DNA from: Diphasiastrum complanatum
Lineage: Eukaryota; Streptophyta; Lycopodiopsida; Lycopodiales; Lycopodiaceae
DNA: 64,000 bases
Assembly (NCBI GenBank): GCA_029204225.1
Contig: CM055092.1
Location: 87,951,666-88,015,665 of the forward strand
Direction: 5' to 3'
Shown here: piece after piece, positions 10,816-20,600 of the stretch
How the letters are laid out: every line of letters begins with the position of its first letter
How positions within the stretch are numbered: position 1 is the first letter of the stretch
Position numbers and translations under genes: made by a program
Notes under the pieces: generated by a model
What the model was told of the DNA's origin: nothing
Seen by the model: the letters and a program-made list of their open reading frames with translations, nothing else
The model's database searches: none

Positions 10816-12275
10816 TCAACTTTGATTGAATATCTTGTTGACACATACATCCTGTTGTACAATCAATTGTTGCAAGAGCTTCATTCCAATTGACAGTATC
10901 CGTTTGAGAATCGTAGTGAACTCCCAATTTTTTCTCTGGTCGATCACAAGTGTGATCCGTTTTGATGAATCATCATCTTCTTTTTGAACCACTGGTTTGA
11001 TAGTCCAAGTCGTAGGATCCACTTTAACTGCACATTCACGATTTTCAAAAGTGATTTTTTCGGTGCCCCAGTTATGAATTACTTGCACAACTCGTAACCA
11101 TGGACGTCCTAATAGAACTCGGTAGACATTTGGCGCTCCTGGTAAGTTCATCACGACGAAAGTAATGACAAACTTTACTCCTGCAATCTTGACAGGTATA
11201 TCTTTCACCATTCCTTGTGGACAAACTGTCGTTTGATCAGCTAGCTTAATAGCGAAAGTAGCAGGTTTGATCTTTGTAAGGCCCCATTTTGCACATAGCC
11301 TTGTAGAAATTGTTAAAATTGGCAAAAGCTAACTTGATCAAATCTTGTAAAGACCATTATGACTAGTACATATCATCATTAGACATGTGTGGAGCCTGTT
11401 TCCACGTGTAAAATAAATACATTTATCATTTAGATGAGTCATATAGGTTGTACATACCATTTCATTTGAGATCTAGTGGCTAAAATGGCCAAAATCTAGT
11501 TTTCTAGCTATATGCCACTTGGCATCATGTTATTGGTAGGAAAAGCTATTTCACATGGATAGGAGTGATCTCACACGTGCCAAGGACTTCTCATATGTGT
11601 TAAAACATCAGTAGTAGGTGAGATCCAACTTGTAGTAGATATTTGTGCAAGTCCCTATAAATTAGGAAGATTGCCTAAAATCAAGGGAGGTGGCTATAAG
11701 TTAGGAAACTTGGTCCATGTGCCATATTGATGATTATTGGTGGATCCTTTGATGAGTAGGCACTATCACACGTGCCAAATAAGCTGATTAAGCATTAGCT
11801 CTTGTGTATATATGGTGGCTCATTTGGCCATAATTGACAAGAAAGCTAAATCTTGGTTTTGGAGCAATTCTAGTCTATTCTCTCTATTTGTCTTGTGTTT
11901 TTGTGTATTGATTGGGTTCTAAGCTTAGTATACTTTATTCTCAGCCTAATTTACGTACTCTGACAGGTTTTCACACGTGTGAAACCAGCAAGTACAAGTT
12001 TTGATCAATAATGATTGTTCTTGTTAGATTTATTCATCTAGATTTGATCTAAATGCTATCTAATATTGTGTAGATTGATAAGTTGATCTAATCTAACATC
12101 CAATCACACTTGTGGATCTGATTCAGATCTATTCTTGGTCCATTTTGCTGTACTTTCACAGAAATCAGGTTAACTCCTGAACCGCCATCTATCACGACTG
12201 CTTCTTTAGGAAATTGTCTATGTTGTATCGGCAAAGTGATATTCTTTTCTTCACTTTCCCGAGTACATCGTTAGA
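10816..12275 (-). pseudogene. Gypsy aspartic protease, interrupted by a solo LTR
   Basis: The active-site motif DGGSG is encoded at 12189-12175 on the minus strand. The rest of the retropepsin domain continues at 11305 and down to 10816 ('VLLGRPWL'). The two halves read into one another if the 850-bp LTR and one GAAAT are disregarded. The insertion therefore landed immediately after the active site and abolished the gag-pol frame. Confidence 0.75.
11311..12160 (+). mobile_element. Solo LTR, 850 bp, nested in gypsy protease, target duplication GAAAT
   Basis: It begins TGTTAAAATT and ends TACTTTCACA, with TG...CA termini. Identical GAAAT lies at 11306-11310 and 12161-12165. It aligns in reverse orientation with the LTR at 59243-60062, sharing for example the words GTGTGGAGCCTGTT and GGCTAAAATGGCCAAAA. 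It contains several G-box cores and a perfect 16-bp palindrome centred on CACACGTGTG at 11969-11984. No internal sequence is attached. Confidence 0.85.
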
Positions 12276-13210
12276 TTATTCAAATCCAGCACAAAAAAGT
12301 GGCTCCTGATGGACTTCTGGTTCTTCTTGAGGTAACTTTTGCGCTAAGACTTCTTTTGCTTTTGGCACCAACTTTAGGAACTCTCCCAATATAATATTGA
12401 TCTGGCTAGACAAAATGTTCATGAGTAATTCTTTATGCGGTGCTTCCGGTTCAATCATCTTGAAGGGTTCTTCGTGATGATGTAATTGATCATTCATATC
12501 CGTACGTAAATTTCTTGGAGGCTGCAATGGTGAAGACCGAATTCAGTTGTTACTTTAGCAGCTTCAAGTTCCTCTTCTTCTTGTAGATGTTTAATCCACT
12601 GTCTCATATCCTGATATCTTCATTTTTCTGTATTAAGATTTGGATAGACTCCCGATGTTGTTGGTGTATCATTCAATGGTATAGAATCAGCAGATACTGG
12701 ATCTACTACTGGTTCTTTTTGCTTTTGTGCTCTAGTGACCACCATCAAGGGTGCACTTGGTTTATTCTGAGCTACTGATCCTTGCTTGATTGTTATCAAA
12801 TTTACAGGTACTGTAGCTGGTGGTGGCTTCGGTCTTACTGGACAGTCTTTATAGCAATGCCCATATCCACAATCACGATAGAATGGTACAAATTTTTCTT
12901 TATTTGGACATTCTGCAACTCTGTGATTTTTTCCACATGCAAAGCATCCAAGTGGTGCTCTGATCCAACTTCTCGAGGCTTGTTGTTGAGCGGCAACATA
13001 AATGGCATACTGTTCTGAAGATCCACCTTCCTGATCATTACCATAGCTCCATTGCTCAGCACTTTCGTAAGGTTCTGGTTCCATCAAATTGGCAGGAGGA
13101 GCGGAGTGTTTTGGTGGGGCTAGCAAAGCTAAACGTTCTGGGTATCCAAGAGTAGATTGTCGCAGTCTTGCTGCTAGATTTCCTCCATACTGTAGTTCTC
13201 GATGTCCCAT
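12276..13210 (-). pseudogene. Gypsy gag C-terminal part with CCHC-type knuckle
   Basis: The minus-strand frame 13210-12620 contains a Cys/His cluster beginning 'CFACGKNHRVAEC' and a second one ('RDCGYGHCYKDC') typical of nucleocapsid zinc knuckles, followed by a proline-rich linker and 'VVTRAQKQK'. A shifted piece at 12527-12276 continues towards protease. These parts bind element RNA in the virus-like particle. Confidence 0.7.
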
Positions 13211-13533
13211 ATGGGCATACCATTGCTGAATTATCTAAGGGTTGAAGTCACAAAAAGCAGTCTCATGGTCAGGTGAATTACACAGATGGCAAACACTGAT
13301 TTCCATTCATTTTTTCAATTGAGGACACTCGTTCACTGTGTGATTTCCTATACAAATAAAACACCAAATATTTTTCTTGGTAGGAAAAGTCTTTGCAACC
13401 TTCTCAGGTTCCTTGTTTGCTTCTCCGTGGAAATTTTCCAATGCTTTGATCTTCTCATCAAATTGCAACTGCAACTTTTCCATCTATTTCTGTTGGGTCT
13501 TCCCAAGTTTCTCGCACTCATTGAGCATCATTT

Positions 13534-14184
13534 CTACAATAGCATTGGCATTCGTTGATGCAATAGTGGTGGATGTCGTAGTAGTCTGCCCTGTTGTATA
13601 AGACCACATACTGACATTCGGCTCATCATCTGAATCTTCATCCTCCTCCCGAATTGCATCGCCATAACATTTTGCAAAAGTGCGTACTCATTATGGCGTT
13701 TCAGCTCACATCTGATCCGTTTAGGTAGACCTGACAAAAACCACATAATCATGGCATTTTCATTAATCAGCTCAGGTTCGCATTCAGATCTGAGACGTTT
13801 CACCCTTTCGATGTAATCTCGAACCATTTTCCGCTTTCTCATTTTAACTTTACTTAAAAGTAGGAAAGGGTCTTCCATAAACTTTCGCGGTTTGGACCGT
13901 GCGATAAGGGCTCGTTTAACAACCTCCCAATCTGTACGTTCCGTTTCATCTTGGTTATAGTACCAATCTTGTGTTGCGCCTGTTAAGGCCATAGGAAACA
14001 ACTTAAGTTTATCTTGAGGATAAATCTCACCATAGACCTCACAGGATTCAGAATAGATCTGAAGAAATCTAACTGGATCTGTTAATCCATTATACTTGGG
14101 TAGATCCAATCGAGGTGCTCTTCTAACAATAATTGGATTGACCTCTTCTGGAGCACCTCCAGGAGCAGCTCCAGGGGCAGCCAT
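13534..14184 (-). pseudogene. Gypsy gag N-terminal (retrotrans_gag) domain
   Basis: The Met at 14184 opens a 216-codon minus-strand frame. It has an Ala/Gly-rich start, then 'LPKYNGLTDPVRFL' and a helical core with 'WYYNQDETERTDWEVV', characteristic of plant gypsy capsid proteins. It loses frame near 13640 and is followed by the zinc-knuckle part. It is the first ORF after the leader, as expected. Confidence 0.78.
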
Positions 14185-14683
14185 CTTTACAAATTTAGAT
14201 CAAGCGGACAATGAGATTGGATCTAGATTTTTCCAAAGAACTATCTCAAATCAAATCTGCTAGATCTATTCCCTTTTTCAAGAGTCTGACTCTATATGAT
14301 AAAAAAAACTTTTCCAAAATTCGATCAATCGATACTTCTCAAAAATGATAAATCTCTCAAAATCCAATTCAGAATATATCAGATTTGATCCAAATTTTGA
14401 CAGAGACTTGATCTAAAAAATCAGAAACTAAAAATAGGACTGGCGAAGGTTCACTAGGCGAAGGTTGGCTCGGCGAAGGTTAAACAAAGCTATTTTGGAA
14501 AAAAAAAAATTAAATTTTTTTTTTTGACAATTTCTTGAGAAATAACCTTCACCGACATCTCTGGTGAAAGATCTGACACAGATAAAACTATGAAAAACCG
14601 GACGGAGGTTTCTAACACAAGAAAATACAGTTTTTGTTGTCTAGCGAGTTAGGGTTGCCTTGGGATCCGCAAACCCTCCAACA
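14185..14683 (-). other. Gypsy leader and 36-bp remnant of the 5' LTR
   Basis: Positions 14648-14683 match the first 36 bases of the 3' LTR with one mismatch and abut the target duplication ATCTA at 14684-14688. The remaining ~710 bp of the expected 5' LTR is missing. What follows is an AT-rich leader with three GGCGAAGGTT words at 14442-14482. This looks like a deletion that removed most of the 5' LTR, including its promoter. Confidence 0.6.
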
Positions 14684-14688
14684 ATCTA

Positions 14689-15011
14689 TCGTAGAGACTT
14701 TGAGTGAAGGAGATATCATCACTCTTTGCAAACATCTCATTCACTCGATATTGTTGAAAATGAATGCTCATTCAGAATATCATTTGTTATTTCCAAAAAT
14801 GATCAATCAAAGCAGATTAGTCCCTAAATTGGGAATTGGTCATGACAACAATTCTCTCATGTGGGATCTTAACAATTCAAATGCAAGATTTATGATTAGC
14901 ATCGAAGCACTTGGATTGATCAACAAAGTGACCATCCAACAATATGACAAAATCTTTAGGTCAGTAGAGTCGGATGAAATGCCAAAATACGATCCTAAAG
15001 GAATTGGATAG
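14689..15011 (+). pseudogene. Unrecognised frame continuing beyond the gypsy insertion
   Basis: From the right-hand gypsy target site a frame of about 105 codons runs to a TAG at 15009-15011. It contains words such as 'TLSEGDIITLCKHL' and 'FPKMINQSRL'. No family is recognised. It may be the continuation of the cysteine-rich frame at 2077-2997, separated by the 11.7-kb gypsy insertion, with one indel in the A-run near 3000-3007. Degraded frames continue weakly to about 15270. Confidence 0.35.
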
Positions 15012-15342
15012 ATCATCCAATTTGTCATGATGTCGAGGAAGCAGACAAAAGAGGATATTGCGGTGATACACTCTGTCCATTCCATACAGATTGGTTGCCA
15101 ACAAGCAATATGGTGATTCATCAACCTCTTCTTCGACCATCATTTTTCCTTCATGGGAAAAAAGATTACAACCTGAAGCTAGCAAAATGGATTCAATTCA
15201 ACAACTTTGGATTTGTAATGAGACAATAATATTTGTTTTTAAGGATGACACACTCTCAATCATGACTACTTAACCAAGGCGATCAAGCTGATCAGACAAG
15301 CGTCTTCATTTTTGAGGACAAAAATGTTTTAAGTAGGGGGAT

Positions 15343-15869
15343 TGTCATGTACTTTTAGTACATCCATGCTTATACATGCAAGATAATATCCAATGTAAGC
15401 TTTGTAGGCCCAAAATGAGCTATTAGTCTTAAGAACAAGGCGATTTCCTCTTTAGGCCCTCCAAAGTAGTTAATAATGATAATAGGCCAATAAGGGCCTA
15501 ACGTAGCCTAAATAATACTTAATAAGGGCTAACTATCCCTCAAGGTAGTTAAGTTTAGTTAAGTGAGAGCATTGTCTATAACTAGGCAAGAGACATCAAT
15601 TTGTGAATCTTTTGGCTCATTTGCAAGTGAGAGCTTCTTGCTTCCTTGTGAATGTGAGGCATAGGGATCCCCATTGCTAGGTCTCATGTGCCCTATCCAC
15701 ATGAATCAATGCTCATCTTTATATCTTGTACTATTCTTTCCAATACTAATGTAATTCCATTGTGATCTCATTGTTTCTAGCTTTCTATTGATATGCTATC
15801 ATGATTGTCTTGTTATCTTCAACTTTACTTCATTGTTATTGCTATTAGTTTGGGACTTGGCACATGACA
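15343..15869 (+). repeat. LTR, 527 bp, with gypsy-type polypurine tract
   Basis: It begins TGTCATGTAC and ends GCACATGACA, near-perfect terminal inverted repeats with TG...CA ends. Immediately upstream, AAGTAGGGGGAT is a good polypurine tract, preceded by 'FLRTKMF'-like codons that are common at the 3' end of gypsy polyproteins. This supports a plus-strand 3' LTR. The matching 5' LTR was not found. Confidence 0.65.
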
Positions 15870-15959
15870 TTATAACAAAAAGCCTAACCCTACATTTTCC
15901 AGCCCTAACACCCTCACGATTTAAACCTATGCCCTAACCTAATCTAAATCTAACCTCAA

Positions 15960-16271
15960 ATGTTGCAGAAAATGGAACAAGATCGACAAGATGATAAGGT
16001 GAAATGGGAAAGATTGTTTGCTAGCCTATCTGGTGGGCAAAACAAAATTGCGGGAGTTGATCAAAGATGTAATGAGCCATCTACATCGTTCTTACTACCA
16101 TCTCCATCACAAAATGTAACATCTTCTCAAGATATCCGAAGAATTGACGTGGACAAGGGAAAACAGGTATTACAGAATCCTATTGAATATACGGTCAACA
16201 GACTTGAAAATGATAGGAGAAGTTGGAACAACGAGTGCAACATGATGAAAAGGAACAACTATCAACAATGA
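15960..16271 (+). pseudogene. Small charged frame, possible gag-like leader, unrecognised
   Basis: A 103-codon frame starts at ATG 15960 shortly after the LTR at 15343-15869. It is rich in Lys, Asp, Gln and Asn and predicted to be helical or disordered. No zinc knuckle or known domain is visible. An overlapping frame continues to about 16411, so it may be a decayed retroelement piece. Evidence for a real protein is weak. Confidence 0.2.
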
Positions 16272-16627
16272 GAAAGCTTGTTCAGCAAATAGATCAAGCA
16301 ACTTCATCGACGGCTCTTGATTCCCCATTGAATTCAAAAGAAAGGGCCAATCAACATTTATGCAGTGCTATGGAATGTTTACAAAATTGGCAACATAAAT
16401 GTAATTCCTAATTTGAATCAAGCAAGAAAATTCCAAATGCTAGCACAATGTCAATGCAAGGACACTGAAAATCAACTGAGGATAACGAGACCGATGCGAA
16501 GAATTATGAGGACAATATTTTTGTTTTCAATATTGATCTTCAATTGAGCAATAAAAAGGCCAGTTCAGGCAATGAAATTGTCAATGAGACAAATCACGTG
16601 GGATGACACTAAAATCATAACATAACA

Positions 16628-16629
<2 letters not shown>

Positions 16630-16721
<92 letters not shown>
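16630..16721. repeat. (GA)n microsatellite
   Basis: An uninterrupted GA dinucleotide tract of about 92 bases. It lies about 500 bp upstream of the pseudouridine synthase start codon. Tracts of this kind recur on both strands through the window. Confidence 0.95.
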
Positions 16722-16723
<2 letters not shown>

Positions 16724-16809
16724 AAAAAAAATCTTTTGTCTACCAAATTGAGCATCATCATCATAAGTAGCTATGATAACTATGCTATGGCCACCATGGC
16801 TCTACAATC

Positions 16810-17052
16810 CCAATGTTCATGCCTTAGAGGTGAGGCAAACAAACAAGTTTTTGTTCTTTTCTCATCCCATTTCTCTCATAGATTTTTCCACACGTGATGA
16901 ATTATTATATCATGCTCGAGTTTGGTGCTAAGGTCCTAACGTTCATGCCTTAGAGGCAAGGAAAACCAACAATTTTGGTGTCTTTCTTTTATCACCACAT
17001 TCATCTCTTAGGTCTTTCCACTCTCACCAAGTTGTTGTATCATGCTTGAGTT
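16810..17052. repeat. Imperfect tandem duplication upstream of the host gene
   Basis: Two ~115-125 bp units (about 16810-16925 and 16938-17052) share GTTCATGCCTTAGAGG at their start and ATCATGCT(C/T)GAGTTT at their end, with scattered differences between. The duplication lies 170-420 bp upstream of the start codon, in the likely promoter. No defined regulatory role can be read from it. Confidence 0.6.
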
Positions 17053-17225
17053 TGTGGCTTTGCCACCCAAGCTAGATTATCTTATAAATTGATAATACCA
17101 AAAAGGCATTCCTCTCCTAGAGGTGGTAACTTATTAGGTAGTATTTGGCTAGATCTAAAAAAACATTTTATTTAGCCTTGATCCTCAACGTGAAGCCGTG
17201 AAAGCCCAAATTCCGAAGGAAGAAG

Positions 17226-17555
17226 ATGCACCATCTCTCCTTTGCTCCATCGCCAGCTCTCCTCCTCTTCCGCAGCAGCCCTCCGTCCCATCCATGGCGG
17301 CAACTGCTCTCCTTTCCCTTTACCAAATCTGGAGTTGCCACAAGATGCTTGGCTTCTCCTAGCAGCAGCATTGGCAGGTCGAATGAGCTGGAAGAAGTGG
17401 CAAGGGAAGAGTTTAAGGGCAGGGTGCAGGAGGATGTGGGCAGGATTCGTTTGGATTTGTGGCTGGCGAGAGAGATTCCTTACATAAGTAGAGGGCAGGT
17501 GCAAAGCAGCATCCAGAGGGGACTAGCTCGGGTCAATAGCCAGCCTGTGAGCAAG
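17226..17555 (+). CDS. Pseudouridine synthase exon 1
   Basis: It encodes residues 1-110: the putative transit peptide and the first two-thirds of the S4 domain ('IRLDLWLARE'). It ends AAG|GTTAGC, phase 0. The ATG at 17226 is chosen because the frame is open from there and gives a plausible organelle-targeting N-terminus. Confidence 0.9.
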
Positions 17556-17619
17556 GTTAGCCATAGCCATAGTGTGTCATGAAATCTATTTCATGTTTGG
17601 AGTTTAGTTGTGTGTGTAT

Positions 17620-17651
<32 letters not shown>

Positions 17652-20600
17652 TGATGGTGCTGCCCAGTTTCACCCATAGTTACCTCAAACGCTTCTAAAG
17701 GTGTTTGCAAACTTAATATAAAAAACAAGTGAAAATTGCGAGTCACTTATAATATAAAGAACCAGTAAATGTGATTTTTGGGTTCAATAGGATGAATCGA
17801 TGAATGACACTACTAGCCAGAACAAAGATTTAAGACGATAATTGTCATGAAAGTAATCAAGATAAGCGAATACACTGAGTGCAAGATTATAGCACGAAAA
17901 GGTGCATAGTACATTCACATTTCTATATATCCCTAGTACATATGTTATGGCAAGATCATCGAGATTACGCCAATTCCACATGGCATACCTACCCAGTTTC
18001 ACACATAGTTGCATCAAATTCTTTTGACGGTGCTTGCAAACTAGCAAATGCGTTTGTCACAAACCAGCTGTGCAAGATCATAAGTTGAAAAGGTATATAG
18101 TACATTCACATTAAGTGTATAAATCCATAGTACGTATCTTATGGCAAGAACCTCAAGAGCTCCTTGATTGCAACTCCAACTTCCTTGTTGAGATTTTAAA
18201 TTCAAATATACTCTTAGGCTTGGAAGACTCCCATGTACTCCACTTATGTAGATGATACTCACACATAGAGTCACTTGCACCAAACAACTTTCCAACTTAG
18301 AAAGCATCTCATCTCGACATCTATTTGTCCTGACACTTTGTCATATGCAAACTTCCCAATCGGTGTACGTCTATCTTCCGTGAAGAAACCTGCTTCACTT
18401 AAGAAGCCCTCATATTGATTTACCAAGGATGATCAATAACCTATCAATTAGAAATGAACCTTGTTTTTTTCTTGATGCTAAACAACAACCTGTACTATTG
18501 ATTTTCAACGGCTAATCAACAACCTTGGCTTCCAAACAGAATCTATCACATGACAGAACATGAACTTGGATAGATTCATTGAAGAAAAAACTTTTCTCCA
18601 ACTCAAAACAGATCTTACTAGTAGAACTAATCTCACTTGGTACCACCACATGAACAATCAACTATGACTTGGATGGTATCCATGAATTACTTGACAACCA
18701 CAACAAACAATCACTTCAATTAATCATGAATCTCAAGGGATTCTAGTTCAGATAGACCAGAAAGTTTCTACGGCATAACCAAGTCACTAAGACTTGAATA
18801 TAAACCAAACCGATACAACGTAGAATGATGACCGCATAGCTTGTCACATTTGTCACCTGTAACAACGAACTTATCATTTGCCACCATGATTTTGAGTGAA
18901 TCCAATAGAAACTAGAAAGTCATATTCCATGACCTTGATGCTTGCTTCAAGCCATACAAGCTTCTTTGAAGATGACACACTTTACCTTCCATCCTGAGCT
19001 TGATGAAGCCTTGGGGCTGCTCCATGAAGATGTCCTCCAAATATCCATTAAGAAATGCATTATAAACATCCATTTGGAAAAGCATCCAACCAAAATGTGA
19101 AGCAAGTGCTAGGATCATGCAACTCCCTCTTAAGAGTCTGCACCTTTGTTGATTCCAACCTCCACAAAACGTTGTCCAATCGTAGAACTTCTGAAGTTGA
19201 CCTTCCTTCAGCATGCTTGTTGGTAGCCGCTTTTGCAGCTTCAGCGACAACATGATTGTAGGAAATAGAAGCCTAAGGATTCAGAATCTTAACTGTTCAA
19301 TCACACAAAGCATTCTCAAAAGAAAGAGAGAGATGTCTAGAAACCCTCTTGTAGAAACACGTGGACAGCCAAGGAGAATAGTCAGTGTTGCTTATAAAAG
19401 TATCTCATACAAATGGGATGCACACATATACATAGTCCAAGATGACTATCTAACTTCATGACTATTGGCTATCCAACTACTTGACTATTGACTATCCAAC
19501 TTTCTATAAGTTACCTAGAAAGAATAAGGTACCTCCAATATGCCAAGTTGGGGTACTTAATGTCACTATTAGGCCCAGTGGACCCACGAGTCTGTTGGAA
19601 TATCAATCCACACTCTAGAGAGAACTATCAAACAGGGCGGATAGCTCAGTGGTACAGCCAAGGAGAATAGTCAGTATTGCTTACAAAAGTGTCTCATACA
19701 AATGGGATGCACACATATATATAGTCCAAGATGACTATCTAACTACTTGACTATTGGCTATCCAACTACTTGACTATTGACTATCCAACTTTCTATAAGT
19801 TACATAGAAAGAATAAGGTACCTCCAATATGTCAAGTTGGGGTACTTAATATCACAGTCCCTACCAAGTTAATTTCATACTAACTTAGCTGACTCTAAGT
19901 TTAGTAGGCCTAATATAATAAATGACCATGGTTACACAACTCTCGACCTTTTGGGTCAAAGTATCCTATGGTAATGTAATCAATTCCATTTACATTCCAA
20001 CACCCTCCTTAAATGGAAATGCATAACATAACATGAAGTAACTTCTCGAAAGAGAAAAATGCAACTTGTTGTCCGAATTTCATGTCGCCAAATAAACTTC
20101 GCACCGAAGTAGTCGAAATCTCATCCTCAATCATGTCCAACATATAAAAGGAAAAGAATGCGTAATAATGAAGCATCAAGTCGAAGGGTGAGGATTTGCA
20201 TGCTCCATCCGAAATAGGGAACCAACATAAACTCGGCAATAAGTCAAAACATGGACTTGTAATCCATCATAGGCTCCCACATCATTCGAAAAAACTTCTT
20301 ACCAGAAGGACAATAAAAAAGAGTACCAAACACTTTTGGCATCACATGACTTGCTCACATAGAATAGGCAATGTACCAACATCATGATGAAGAGTAAGTG
20401 TAGAACCAAGAAAATCAGCAAGAGGTACTGATTTTAAAGAGGCATGTGTCTTCCCTTCGTAGTAAGACATTTCTTTGCTGTCCTGCAAAGTCTCCAATAG
20501 CCGACAAGGAACTGTTATGGGCTGTTCAACACTTTGCTGTCCAAAGTGTTCCTAACATGGACCATGTTGTCCATAATCTTCCGCAGGCTGTTCCCAAAGC

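Larger units (their letters stand above)
3013..14683 (-). mobile_element. Ty3/gypsy element with 3' extra ORF (Athila/Tat-like), 11.7 kb
   Basis: A minus-strand element bounded by target duplications ATCTA at 3008-3012 and 14684-14688. In element order it has a residual 5' LTR start (14648-14683), untranslated leader, gag (14184 to about 12.6 kb), protease (interrupted by a nested solo LTR), RT (10693-9356), RNase H (9401-8565), integrase (8619-7432), a non-coding spacer, a long extra ORF region (6591-3709), a polypurine tract and the 3' LTR (3760-3013). RT-RH-INT order and an ORF after integrase are known from plant Athila/Tat gypsy lineages. All ORFs carry frameshifts or stops, so it is not autonomous now. 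Confidence 0.85.

Noticed and set aside
19630-19649. Functional tRNA gene
   Set aside because: Only the 5' arm and A-box match. No anticodon arm, T arm or acceptor complement follows.
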